IMG/VR virus record: IMGVR_UViG_3300013132_000051
Location: 1 to 63,522 of that record
DNA length: 63,522 nt
DNA from: a virus
Strand: one strand, 5' to 3'
The position numbers and the translations under genes are program-made. The notes under the pieces are model-generated. The model saw nothing but the letters and a program-made list of their open reading frames with translations. It was not told the origin of the DNA and made no database searches. How positions within the stretch are numbered: position 1 is the first letter of the stretch; each line of letters opens with the position of its first letter. Shown here piece by piece: positions 17,855 to 26,472 of the stretch.

Positions 17855-20800
17855 ATGCCCCGCTCCGTAGACCCCTCCCTCATCCTCACGGGCGTAGGCT
17901 CGGCCTCTCCCGGCTCGGTAAGCCAATCGGCCCTCGGCCCCGCTGAAGCCGGACCTGTAGCGGGCGGGCTAGAAGCCCACCTGACAGACCCCGCTGGGGC
18001 GCACCCCGCGACGGCGATCTCGATTCAAGACGTGTTTGAGCGGTATCTCTCGGGGAACGTCGAGGGCGCGCTCGGCGAGCTAGCGGCGCTCGTGCCCCCG
18101 GCTCCCGGAGTAGTAGGCTCCTCGGGTCCGCCGTGGCTCGGCTCGACCAACACCGGCATCCCGGATTGGGGCGTGCTGAAGCTGTGGGACGGGGCGCTCA
18201 ACCTTCTGGGTTGGGTCAACGACCCGGAAGAAATCTACCCGTACTATTGGCGCGCACCTGTCTCGCTAAACGGCGACGGCGTAGACCCCTCGACTGATCC
18301 GACGTTCAACGTCGTGGACGGGGCGAACACATACACGGGCGGCGGGGCGGGGCTCGCCCACGCGGCCTTCGCCACGGTGTCTATGGGGGGCGGTGCGGCG
18401 AGCGCGTACCCGTCATGGCGCACTCTTCCGGCGCTCCCGGCTTCGACGGTTCCCGATGTAGGATTCGTCGTCTCGGGAATCGTGTCTCCAGCAGACCGTG
18501 GCGTGCTCGCCCTTGTGCGTTGGCCCGCTGGAACGACCTCTCCTTGGGGCGCAGCGGCGAATGTCACCGACATCCAGGATCGTTGCATCGCAGCGATCAA
18601 GCTCGGCCTCGGCCTCGCAGACGGCGGTGGGGGTTGCGACGGCGACCCCGGCGGTATCTTCACGGAAGGCTCGCCCACCCCGTATGACTTCCCCGGACGG
18701 GCGGCGGGTCAATGGGAGCTAGACGAGCTTCATACGGGATCGGCCCGCGTTCCCGGCACGACGGCCCCCGCGTCCCCTGATCCCACGGCGGGTCAGGTCC
18801 GGCTCTTGACGGATCCGGCAGCGGTATCCTTCTCTCCGGGAACGGTGGCCGGGGGTATGCCGATCTTCGGGGCGACGAGCGCCGCGACGGGCGGCGGCAC
18901 CAACGGCAACTTCTTCGCTTACCGGCTCCCGTACCTCAAGGACTACTCAGTAGCTACGGGAATCATCTACACGCCCGTTGTAGATAAGCCTCGCTATCTA
19001 AGTCGCATCGCTCCTGCGTCTGGCACTCCGGTCGCGCAAGCGGGCGACTACGATGACTTCACGACGGACTTTTGGGCCATCCAAATCGCCCGCTACCGGC
19101 ACCGGCACTCCCTCGGTACAGCGACCGTCGCGTTTCGGCGCGATGACTCATTCGCCCTCGTCCACTTCCGGCGAGAAACCTACTTTGAGGAGTTCATCCG
19201 GGACGGGATCATCCCCACGGCGGACAAGCTCTACTCGGTGAGCCTCGTGGATTGGGCGCTCGGCTTTACCGTCGCTGACACCCGCAACCTGACCAACGTG
19301 TACCCGGCGGCTCCCCCGGCGACCTCGACAGCCTACTCGGTCAACGCCTCTGAGATTACCGAAGACCCGACCGGAACCACAGTCCCGGCTCTCGCTGTCG
19401 GTCCCTCCAACACATTCACGTTCGCGGGAACGTCCACGATCTTCACGTCGGGCGTGGAATACTACGTCCCGCGTAATCCGGGTACGGGCGCGGCGGCGGC
19501 GCAAGTCACGGCGCTCGACGTGGGCATCGACAACGTGTTCCTGTCGAGCTACCGGACGCACGACACGCCCCCTGCACCCCTCTCGCTTCCAAATGCACTC
19601 AAGAACGCCGTCAACCAAAACCCCGTGTTCTTGTCGTTGTCACCGTTCTCTTATGAGGGCACCGAGCTACCTGACACGGACACGATCTCATTGACGGGTA
19701 CGGCTCCGAATCAACTATTTCCGGGTTTCCTCGGTCTCACGAAGCGGCAACGCATCGAGTTTGGTTTCTCGGACCTGACGAGCGGCGCGCTCAACCCCGC
19801 AACTGGGGCCGTGGCGGGGATCTCCTTGGGAGCCGGAGGGACTATCTCCTTCGACGGCGATAAGGAAATCCCGGCGTTCACCACCGACGCGAAGGTCCGG
19901 GCATTCGTGCGTCGGCCTCTCGTAGTAGACGGCACGACCGGCTATCCGCTTCCGGCATCCCCCCTTACGGGTTTCGACATCTTGAACTCCGCCGCAGGCA
20001 CGCCGAAGATTCTCTATCATTCGATGCTGGAAACTACCCTCGTCTCCCCTGAATACGGCAACGCGGCGAATACAAGCAACGCTGTCTACACCACGACGAA
20101 GGACCGCGAGGAGCGGTTCCTCGATGAGGTGTATCGGTATCCGCAGGATTGGGCCTCGTCGGGTGGGCTTCCAGCACCGACGCTCGCGAACCTAGTGGGT
20201 CCCGGCTTGCCCTCTGGATTGGGAGCAATCGACCTACCCGTGCGTCCTGCCGTGGGGTTCTGGGACGGGTACTACTTGTTGGGACGGAACGCGACCAGCC
20301 TCGACGCGGTGTCCCCTCCGGCTCCTTCAGCGATGCGACAGGAGCTTCAAGTCGCGGGTCTCCCGGAACGCAACCCTCCGTACACGGACGGGGTCGTATC
20401 CCCGTTCCCGTCGCGAGGCATCCTACTATTCCCGCAGGATGATTACTCGTCGGGCTATGACCCCATCGGTCCCGACTACAGCGCGGTGACTTCCCCGTTG
20501 GGGTATCGGGCGTACATCCGGGCGTTCAACGCTGGAGCGGCGAACGTCGGCAACACCTCCATCATCATTCGGGTGTGGGGAGTTGAGCTATCTGATTTCG
20601 CGTTCGCGGCGGGTCCGGGTCCGTTCGGTGGCGGTGACCTAGCCATCGCTATCAAGGTGCCCGGACTGACGACGTTTATGAACGCCGGTCGCGTAGACGG
20701 GGCGGGTCCGTCGAAGCAAGACCCTGCTATCGACGGCGCGGGATGCAGGGTCATCGGCCCCAACACCTTCGATGCGGTCGATCCGGGGAGCCAAATCACC

Positions 20801-20998
20801 TACTCACAGGTCGAGATCAACCTCGGCCCCCTCGCGCCCCTGTTCGTGAACACCAACGGCGATTGTCCGGTTCTCATCGGCGTCGTCCTACAAGACACGG
20901 CGGGGGCGCGGACCAACTACAACTGGAAGAACGTCCTCCCCACGACAGCGACGGCGGGTTGCCGAGGCATCGTCGGCCTTGATATGGTAATCCCGTGA
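17855..20998 (+). CDS. large virion protein with AHLTDPAGAHPATAIS motif
   Basis: This 1047-aa protein begins three bases after the previous stop. Residues about 39-58 read LEAHLTDPAGAHPATAISIQ, like the H..D...AH.AsAIs motif of many phage fibre proteins. A helical segment, FERYLSGNVEGALGELAALV, follows. The remaining 900 residues are beta-rich and hydrophobic, with no catalytic signature. The end overlaps the next gene by GTGA. I infer an elongated tail surface protein. Confidence 0.62.
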   Translation: MPRSVDPSLILTGVGSASPGSVSQSALGPAEAGPVAGGLEAHLTDPAGAHPATAISIQDVFERYLSGNVEGALGELAALVPPAPGVVGSSGPPWLGSTNTGIPDWGVLKLWDGALNLLGWVNDPEEIYPYYWRAPVSLNGDGVDPSTDPTFNVVDGANTYTGGGAGLAHAAFATVSMGGGAASAYPSWRTLPALPASTVPDVGFVVSGIVSPADRGVLALVRWPAGTTSPWGAAANVTDIQDRCIAAIKLGLGLADGGGGCDGDPGGIFTEGSPTPYDFPGRAAGQWELDELHTGSARVPGTTAPASPDPTAGQVRLLTDPAAVSFSPGTVAGGMPIFGATSAATGGGTNGNFFAYRLPYLKDYSVATGIIYTPVVDKPRYLSRIAPASGTPVAQAGDYDDFTTDFWAIQIARYRHRHSLGTATVAFRRDDSFALVHFRRETYFEEFIRDGIIPTADKLYSVSLVDWALGFTVADTRNLTNVYPAAPPATSTAYSVNASEITEDPTGTTVPALAVGPSNTFTFAGTSTIFTSGVEYYVPRNPGTGAAAAQVTALDVGIDNVFLSSYRTHDTPPAPLSLPNALKNAVNQNPVFLSLSPFSYEGTELPDTDTISLTGTAPNQLFPGFLGLTKRQRIEFGFSDLTSGALNPATGAVAGISLGAGGTISFDGDKEIPAFTTDAKVRAFVRRPLVVDGTTGYPLPASPLTGFDILNSAAGTPKILYHSMLETTLVSPEYGNAANTSNAVYTTTKDREERFLDEVYRYPQDWASSGGLPAPTLANLVGPGLPSGLGAIDLPVRPAVGFWDGYYLLGRNATSLDAVSPPAPSAMRQELQVAGLPERNPPYTDGVVSPFPSRGILLFPQDDYSSGYDPIGPDYSAVTSPLGYRAYIRAFNAGAANVGNTSIIIRVWGVELSDFAFAAGPGPFGGGDLAIAIKVPGLTTFMNAGRVDGAGPSKQDPAIDGAGCRVIGPNTFDAVDPGSQITYSQVEINLGPLAPLFVNTNGDCPVLIGVVLQDTAGARTNYNWKNVLPTTATAGCRGIVGLDMVIP

Positions 20999-21882
20999 TC
21001 CGCGAAGCCCTACTATCTGAGATGGCAGGGCGGGTCGCGGCTCGTCATGAGATCCGCATCGCAGCGAAGCGGGCTTGCTTTTCAATCAACCGCACCGCCT
21101 CGGCCAACGGCCTCCTAGAGCGGTGCCTCGTCGCGATGGCAGAGGGCGCGCTAGTACCGGAGGACGGCTCCCCGGTACGGACGGCGGGGTTCGCCAACCT
21201 CGCCCGACGGCTCAAGCAGATGGCCGTGATGGTCGGGAAGTTCCCGAAGCTGTGGGAGCGCGTCAAGGAGTTCTTGGGCGTCGAGAGTCTCGCCGACCTC
21301 CCCGGTCGCATCACCGAGCTAGCCAAAGAAGGCTACAAAGCCCTCAAGCGCCTCATCGACAAGGCGTTCTCCGTGTGGCCTCTGAAGCTCTACACGCTCC
21401 CGGAGAGCAAGCTCTTTAGCTTGAACGCTCTCCTAGAGAAGATCGCTGACGCGAGCCCCGCGTTCAAGAATTTCCTTACTGATACCGTGAAGCCCCGCGT
21501 AGACCAGTTCGACGCATGGCTAAAGAAGTACCTCCCGGCTATCTCCAAGGTCGTGATGGTCGCGATTTACGTTTGGATCTGGCTCAACGTCGTCGAGTTT
21601 GAGTGGGATCTGAAGGGCATCATCGACGCCGCTACCGGCACGATCTCGCTTTCAGACTTGCTCACGAGCCTACCGGGGTCGATTCTCGGGGCGTTGATGA
21701 ACTCGCTCGGCCTCGGGACGTTCACGCTCCTACCGGCGGCGTATGCCGTGCGGTTGGCGCTCGTTATCTCCCGCCGCTACGTCACTTGGACGGGGAGCGG
21801 GTTCTCGTTCGACGCTGAGAAGCTCCGGGAGGACTTCAAGTTCAGCCCTGCCGTTGAAGAGCTTATCCCCGCGAAAGTTTGA
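20995..21882 (+). CDS. membrane-associated virion-operon protein, 295 aa
   Basis: The GTG at 20995 overlaps the upstream TGA (GTGA). The first 150 residues are basic and helical. Two strongly hydrophobic stretches follow, KVVMVAIYVWIWLNVV (about residues 182-197) and SILGALMNSLGLGTFTLLPA (about 228-247), with a third, weaker stretch to about 260, so I expect two or three membrane helices. Its last codons lie in a 33-bp sequence repeated exactly at 23983. As the last gene of the virion operon, next to the leader-bearing RelA/SpoT gene, it could be an ejected or host-membrane protein. That role is inference. Confidence 0.6.
   Translation: MIREALLSEMAGRVAARHEIRIAAKRACFSINRTASANGLLERCLVAMAEGALVPEDGSPVRTAGFANLARRLKQMAVMVGKFPKLWERVKEFLGVESLADLPGRITELAKEGYKALKRLIDKAFSVWPLKLYTLPESKLFSLNALLEKIADASPAFKNFLTDTVKPRVDQFDAWLKKYLPAISKVVMVAIYVWIWLNVVEFEWDLKGIIDAATGTISLSDLLTSLPGSILGALMNSLGLGTFTLLPAAYAVRLALVISRRYVTWTGSGFSFDAEKLREDFKFSPAVEELIPAKV
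21846..21878 (+). repeat. 33-bp direct repeat, copy 1
   Basis: This copy is the 3' end of the membrane-protein gene (encoding PAVEELIPAK). It is identical over 33 bases to 23983-24015 and the match stops on both sides. A leader gene starts nine bases downstream. Confidence 0.95.
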
Positions 21883-21886
21883 GACT

Positions 21887-23965
21887 ATGGACGAACTAAG
21901 ACTCCAGACGATGCGACTCGCCTATAAGAATCCGTCGCTCCGGTCGCGGTTGATTCCGTTGCTGAAAGCCGCCGCCGAAGAGAGTCTCGTTGACGCTCCC
22001 GACACGGTATCCGCAGGCATCGAGCGCCAGGTCCGGTCGAAGCTCGGTCCGCAGGCTCTGGGCTTGATCAACCTCTATCAACAAGTCCGTCTCATGCACG
22101 ACGGAGCGCCCGGACCCGACGAAGGTCTCGCCCAGGCCTTCCGGACGGAGACAAAACTGTTTGCGCGGTCGATGATGCGAAAGCTCGACGGTCCGGTCGC
22201 CGCTCCCGCTGCTGAGACGCTCCTAAACCAGATTCAGAGCCTCAAGCCCCTCCTCCAGAAAGTCGAGCGGGGTTCCAGTACTGCCGTCTATCGGTTTCTC
22301 GGCCCACGTCTCGCCCAAGCAATCGCGGGCGCTCTCCAGGCCTCCGACATTGGAGTCGCGCTCCGACCTAGCCCGGACCAGGTCAAGTGGCCTATTCTAA
22401 AGATCACGAGCGCACCCGATCCGATCGGCGAGAAGACCTACTTCACTGAGGAAGAGATCGACCGACTGCCGGAAGCGGGTGCGGTAAACCAGCCTGGAAG
22501 CAAAGACAAGTTCGCTCTCAAAGCCCAAGCCGACGAGGCCCACGAGCAACAGCTCGACTGGCTAAACCGGGGCCGGGGTATCGACGCAGCTATCGGGGCT
22601 CAGGTCCTTCGCGGGGACCAGGGAGCTATTCCTGCGGATGACAAGGTCGATAGAACTCCTGATGGCAGATTCCAGACGAAGGACAAAGACGGGAGACCTC
22701 GTACCTTCAACTCCAAGGAGGAAGCTGACTTCTTCGCTGAGGGCGTTGGTAACGAGAAGCGCGCTGAGTATTTCAGCAACCTCCCTGAAGGACCGATTGT
22801 CCTAATCGGACCGAAGAAGGCGATTACGGGACGGGCCCAGGAGAAAGTAGACGCGAAGTACGGCGGGGACTGGTCGAAGCTCAAAGACTTCGTTCGCGCC
22901 TCCATCATCGTAGACCGGATCGACCAACTCGACGACCTGATGAAGAAGCTCCGGGCGTCTGGGCTAAAGCTCGCGGCGAAGCCTGATGACCGCTTCTCCA
23001 AACCGACCGAAGCTGGGTACCGAGACCTGTCGATGAACGTCGTGTACCCGAACGGTCACGTCGGTGAGCTCCAGATTCACCTCAAGCCGATGATCCAGGC
23101 GAAGGAGGGTTTCGGAGGCCACAAGCTCTACGAGAAGACCCGCAAGTTCTCAACCCAGGCTAAGAAAGAGGGTCGTTCGACGGTGACTCTTCAAGAGCAG
23201 ATCCTCATCAATGACCTGAACGACAAGCAGAAACAGCTCTACGGCGCTGCCTGGAGAGAGATCCAGGGCGAAAAGGGCGCTCTCCGGAACTACGTCGAAT
23301 CTGGGGGCATGGGAAAGCTATCTTTCGCCAGCCAGACCGTTCAGAACAAAGTCCAATACTTCCGGTATGACGGCGAGGCCGCTTACTGGGAGCGGGGGAA
23401 GTTCCCTATCGTGATCACCGACCGGGGGGAGCAGGTCGAATACAACCTCAAGAAATTCTTTACCAAAGCGATCAGCCTCACGAAGGATGAGTACGCGAAG
23501 CTCCGAAAGTCCCGCAACGCCAGCTCTTCTGGAGACTCTGACATGACCCTCCGTTCCAAGCTGATTCGTCTCGCCCACGAGAACCCGTCTCTCCGGGGGG
23601 AGATTCTTCCCCTGCTGAAGTCAGCTGCTTCCGGTCTGAGTCCAGAGGAGTTCCGTAACGCTTGGACAGCGTTGGAGAAGCTCGCTGATGAAGCCAGGCT
23701 CCCTAACCAAGTCAAAAGAAGACTCGATAGCTTCCTACACGGGAACCCGCAAATCGTTGAGCTACCTGACGGGCTCGACTCGCTTCTCAAGTACCTCCGA
23801 ATCGAGGTTAGTTGGTCCAGTCAATGGGACCACGCGGTCTTGAGTTGGGTCTGGACCACACCTGACAACAAGCCCAACACTCGGGTCATCGGCGAGATCG
23901 GAAATCCCAGCCCTGGTCAATGGTACTGGAAGGTCGCCTCCGGCGGGGGATCTCGGTACGTCTGA
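21887..23965 (+). CDS. leader-bearing RelA/SpoT-fold nucleotidyltransferase, fused to a second leader module
   Basis: The ATG at 21887 gives 692 aa. Residues 1-30 are a divergent leader (LRLQTMRLAYKNPSLR, then LIPLLKAA). Residues about 308-420 form a RelA/SpoT-like domain: KDFVRASIIVD at 333-343 (D334 and R337 align with D-x2-x-R), GYRDL at 377-381, and ELQIH at 394-398 (E394 aligns with the catalytic Glu of ExQ). Known members transfer pyrophosphate from ATP to GDP/GTP, to adenosine nucleotides (Tas1), or to tRNA CCA ends (FaRel2-type toxSAS). No HD hydrolase or TGS/ACT domain is visible, so synthesis only is expected. From residue 553 (a Met at 23543) a second, complete leader starts, followed by a paralogue of the next gene. 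Parts of the cargo DNA are less GC-rich than the neighbours. I infer an effector, perhaps carried in the virion; the exact reaction is unknown. Confidence 0.75.
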   Translation: MDELRLQTMRLAYKNPSLRSRLIPLLKAAAEESLVDAPDTVSAGIERQVRSKLGPQALGLINLYQQVRLMHDGAPGPDEGLAQAFRTETKLFARSMMRKLDGPVAAPAAETLLNQIQSLKPLLQKVERGSSTAVYRFLGPRLAQAIAGALQASDIGVALRPSPDQVKWPILKITSAPDPIGEKTYFTEEEIDRLPEAGAVNQPGSKDKFALKAQADEAHEQQLDWLNRGRGIDAAIGAQVLRGDQGAIPADDKVDRTPDGRFQTKDKDGRPRTFNSKEEADFFAEGVGNEKRAEYFSNLPEGPIVLIGPKKAITGRAQEKVDAKYGGDWSKLKDFVRASIIVDRIDQLDDLMKKLRASGLKLAAKPDDRFSKPTEAGYRDLSMNVVYPNGHVGELQIHLKPMIQAKEGFGGHKLYEKTRKFSTQAKKEGRSTVTLQEQILINDLNDKQKQLYGAAWREIQGEKGALRNYVESGGMGKLSFASQTVQNKVQYFRYDGEAAYWERGKFPIVITDRGEQVEYNLKKFFTKAISLTKDEYAKLRKSRNASSSGDSDMTLRSKLIRLAHENPSLRGEILPLLKSAASGLSPEEFRNAWTALEKLADEARLPNQVKRRLDSFLHGNPQIVELPDGLDSLLKYLRIEVSWSSQWDHAVLSWVWTTPDNKPNTRVIGEIGNPSPGQWYWKVASGGGSRYV
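23543..23965 (+). other. C-terminal leader module with possible internal start
   Basis: An in-frame ATG at 23543, with GGAG ten bases upstream, opens a complete 140-aa unit: leader (LRSKLIRLAHENPSLR, then ILPLLKSAAS) and a small domain ending GEIG...GQWYWK...SRYV. The neighbour at 24032 has the same architecture. It may be made separately as well as within the 692-aa protein, or it may be a formerly free gene fused by loss of a stop codon. Confidence 0.6.
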
Positions 23966-23982
23966 TCAGGCTATTCGCGGTA

Positions 23983-24015
23983 CCCTGCCGTTGAAGAGCT
24001 TATCCCCGCGAAAGT
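23983..24015 (+). repeat. 33-bp direct repeat, copy 2
   Basis: This is an exact non-coding copy of 21846-21878, lying between two leader genes and 16 bases before the ATG at 24032. It marks duplication of the end of the membrane-protein gene together with a leader gene. Confidence 0.95.
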
Positions 24016-24031
24016 GTAGGAGTACGCGACC

Positions 24032-24466
24032 ATGACCCTCCGTTCCAATCTCATCCGCCTCGCCCACGCGAACCCGTCTCTCCGGAAAGACTTGCTCCCC
24101 CTTCTGAAGTCGGCGGGTAAGGGTCCGAACCAGAAAGACATCGAGTACGCGATTGTCGCGTTCGACGGGCTTTTCCACAGCGCGAAGATTCCGGGTGGTC
24201 TAGAAACTCGGTGGTTAGGAAACGGGAAGGACGTTGTCAACGGCGGGATTTTCGATCTCCCGGTTCCTAGAGGGTTTGAGTCCCTATTCAAGAGCATCTC
24301 AGTCGAAGTCCGATGGGTAAATCCGGAGTACGCCCGCGTGAGTTGGAAATACACCCACCCGAATGGCGGTCACAACGGATCCGAGATCGGCGAAATCGGG
24401 CGAGATCCGAAAAACGGAAAGTGGTACTGGAAGAACAACGCGCACGGGGGGCAAAGTTACGTTTGA
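24032..24466 (+). CDS. leader-bearing small protein, paralogue of the fused module
   Basis: This 144-aa protein has the leader (residues 1-30: LRSNLIRLAHANPSLR, then LLPLLKSAGK). A domain of about 110 residues follows, containing a FDLPVPRGFESLFKSISVEV strand-helix segment and ending SEIGEIGRDP...KWYWKNNAHGGQSYV. The end matches the C-terminal module of the preceding protein (GEIG, WYWK, YV). The start has GGAG ten bases upstream. It ends three bases before a convergent gene. Function unknown; a partner or immunity factor for the RelA/SpoT protein is possible but unsupported. Confidence 0.78.
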   Translation: MTLRSNLIRLAHANPSLRKDLLPLLKSAGKGPNQKDIEYAIVAFDGLFHSAKIPGGLETRWLGNGKDVVNGGIFDLPVPRGFESLFKSISVEVRWVNPEYARVSWKYTHPNGGHNGSEIGEIGRDPKNGKWYWKNNAHGGQSYV

Positions 24467-24469
24467 CCG

Positions 24470-25705
24470 TTACTCGCGGACCGCGTAGACGCGCCGCTCA
24501 GTAGGCTCCTTCGCGCCGCCGACCCAGAGGGGCGGGATCCACTTGAGGGTCCTGCCCCTTTCGCTTGCGACGATGACCTCACCCTCCCGCTTTCGGGGGC
24601 CGACGAGGAACGTGTGCCAATGGCCCCGGCGAACGTGCCCGGAGACCGTGCGACCGGACGACTCGGTGAGGTCATGCTCGCCGCCGACCTCTTGCTCGAT
24701 GGTCGGGCCGACCCACACGAGGCGGCACTTGGTGAGGTCATCGAGCTTCCGCTTGGCGAGGCGAGCATCCTTCTTGTTGGGGTTCTTGAAGCCCGCGATC
24801 TTCTTTCGGAGGCGGGCGCGCTCGCTCTCGGTGGTTTCTGGGTCAGACAGGTCCGCGCCCGTCGAGTTCATGTAGAGGACCGTGTTGACGGCGATCCGCA
24901 TGAGCTTCCGGGCCGTCTGACGCACGCGCTCGATGCGGTCCCTCGGGGAATTATCTAGCCCCATGCCGATGTCACTCGCCTCGGAAGCTCGGTTCGCCAA
25001 GAGCTTGTCGAGAGCCTTGTCGAGATTGATGCGCCGGAGCGCGTCCGGGTCTGCCGCGTGAACGGCCTCTAGCTCGTTCGCTACAGCGGCACTCTCGCTC
25101 TCGATGGTCGTGATGGTCTGGCGGACGTACTTGGGGTCGAGCGACTTCTCAAACGACTGTTCAAACGTCGTCTCAGAGTGGTGGTCGAGGTCGATCCTGA
25201 ACCAAAACGTCGCGTCGTCCGTAGGGACGATGCTCTTCTCATTTGCCTCGGCCCAAGCGAGGACGCTGAGGGCGCTGACATCGCGGTGGGTCTCCATGAC
25301 GACGTACATCCCGACGACGCGGTGCCACCCCGTCCGAGTGCCACCCCATAGTACGAGGTCTTCGCTCTCAGGCGTCGCGAGGTAGAAGCACGGATACGGG
25401 AGCCGCACCATGTCGAGCGGGACGTTGGCGAGGCTCGTGTTGGCGAAGGCCGCTTGCATCCGGGGGCCGACGCAGATGACTTGCTGGTGGTGAAGCTCAT
25501 ACAAGAGCATCGCCCGCGTCATCGTGTACGTCGTGCCGAAGAACTCGGCCATGTTCGCCATGCCGCATTCCTCGCCGGTCTCGTCGCGGATGATGGCGAG
25601 CTTGCGCTCCGGCGGGAACGCGAGGATCTGCCGGACCATGTCCATGTTCGGCGCGGTCCGCAGGAAATCGAAGTGGACCTTGGGCGGGGGGAGCTTGGAG
25701 GTCAT
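24470..25705 (-). CDS. AcrVA2-like protein
   Basis: This 411-aa protein ends with HVRRGHWHTFLVGP at residues 357-370, followed by RTLKWIPPLWVGG. From memory this resembles the C-terminus of the anti-CRISPR AcrVA2 (HIRRGHWHGYWQG then RWQPAVFV). A hydrophobic helix, ARKLMRIAVNTVLYMN, lies before it, as in AcrVA2. The N-terminal 200 residues (FYLATPESEDLVLWGG and ALSVLAWAE) are a longer alpha/beta region. AcrVA2 is known to lower Cas12a synthesis by acting on its mRNA and nascent chain. AcrVA2 relatives are widespread on mobile elements, so anti-Cas12 activity here is only a hypothesis. It diverges from the SOD gene across 50 bp. Confidence 0.65.
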   Translation of the reverse strand: MTSKLPPPKVHFDFLRTAPNMDMVRQILAFPPERKLAIIRDETGEECGMANMAEFFGTTYTMTRAMLLYELHHQQVICVGPRMQAAFANTSLANVPLDMVRLPYPCFYLATPESEDLVLWGGTRTGWHRVVGMYVVMETHRDVSALSVLAWAEANEKSIVPTDDATFWFRIDLDHHSETTFEQSFEKSLDPKYVRQTITTIESESAAVANELEAVHAADPDALRRINLDKALDKLLANRASEASDIGMGLDNSPRDRIERVRQTARKLMRIAVNTVLYMNSTGADLSDPETTESERARLRKKIAGFKNPNKKDARLAKRKLDDLTKCRLVWVGPTIEQEVGGEHDLTESSGRTVSGHVRRGHWHTFLVGPRKREGEVIVASERGRTLKWIPPLWVGGAKEPTERRVYAVRE

Positions 25706-25714
25706 ACCCCTAGC

Positions 25715-25741
25715 TTACGCTTTCCGCGTTCTTTCCTATCG
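25715..25741. promoter_or_regulatory. shared upstream element, copy A
   Basis: TTACGC then a CGCG-containing stretch and TAT lie in the 50-bp gap between the divergent AcrVA2-like and SOD genes. Two similar elements occur at 29512 and 50947, each just upstream of a minus-strand start. An inverted CTTTC/GAAAG pair (25731-25745) overlaps it. It is possibly a promoter or operator. Confidence 0.35.
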
Positions 25742-25755
25742 AAAGTAGAGAGGGT

Positions 25756-26367
25756 ATGACCCCCGGCACGCACAAGCTCCCGCCGCTCCCCTACGAGTAC
25801 AACGCGCTAGAGCCGTTCCTCAGCGAGAAGCTGATGCGGCTTCATCACGACAAGCACCACGCCGCTTACGTCGAGGGGCTCAACGAGGCCGAGCTAGCTC
25901 TCGCGGCGGCGCGGGACTCGGGCGACACCCTGCTCGTGCCCTATTGGGAGTCGCGTCGGGCGTTCAACGAGGGCGGGCACGTCCTGCACTCGATCTTCTG
26001 GCGGGGCATGACCCCGGTCGGAGGCGGGGGCGAGCCGGGGGGCCTCCTCGGGGCGCTCATCGAGCGCGACTTCGGCGGCTACGAGAAGTTCCGCGCTGAG
26101 TTCACCGCCGCCGCGAAGGGCGTCGAGGGCTCCGGGTGGGCGATGCTCTTCTGGAAGCGGGGGATGTCGGGCGACCACCTAGAGATCGCCGCCGTCCTCA
26201 ACCACGAGAACCAAGCCCTGTGGCAAGGCGAGGTCGTGCTCGTCTGCGACGTATGGGAACACGCCTACTATCTGGACTACCTGAACGAGCGGGCCGAGTG
26301 GGTGGACGTGTTCCTCGACAACCTAGTTGATTGGGAACAGGCCGCTTCCCGTCTCCTCCGCCGCTAG
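25756..26367 (+). CDS. sod: Fe/Mn superoxide dismutase
   Basis: This 203-aa protein has the full Fe/Mn-SOD signature. H30 (in LHHDKHHAAYV) is the first metal ligand, H78 (VLHSIFW) the second, and D165 and H169 come from DVWEHAYYLDY. Y38 matches the active-site Tyr and W126-x4-W133 fits the family core. At the outer-sphere position that holds Gln in E. coli MnSOD the sequence reads LNHEN (H150), as in some archaeal and mycobacterial enzymes, so metal preference cannot be assigned. It would convert superoxide to peroxide in the host cytoplasm; no signal peptide is seen. SOD is rare in phages. It stands alone on the plus strand between minus-strand accessory genes. Confidence 0.93.
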   Translation: MTPGTHKLPPLPYEYNALEPFLSEKLMRLHHDKHHAAYVEGLNEAELALAAARDSGDTLLVPYWESRRAFNEGGHVLHSIFWRGMTPVGGGGEPGGLLGALIERDFGGYEKFRAEFTAAAKGVEGSGWAMLFWKRGMSGDHLEIAAVLNHENQALWQGEVVLVCDVWEHAYYLDYLNERAEWVDVFLDNLVDWEQAASRLLRR

Positions 26368-26472
26368 TACGGGTATCCCGTCAAAGTAACGAGCCGGTGG
26401 GCGGTTTCTGTTGCTTCCCGTCCTTCACGCCCGACCGAAGCAGAGCAGCGTCAGGTCGAGCGACGGCTCTAT

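Noticed and set aside
26368-26472. RNA gene or terminator in the gap after SOD
   Set aside because: Only a 5-bp ACGGG/CCCGT hairpin with no T tract is present, and no tRNA fold could be drawn.
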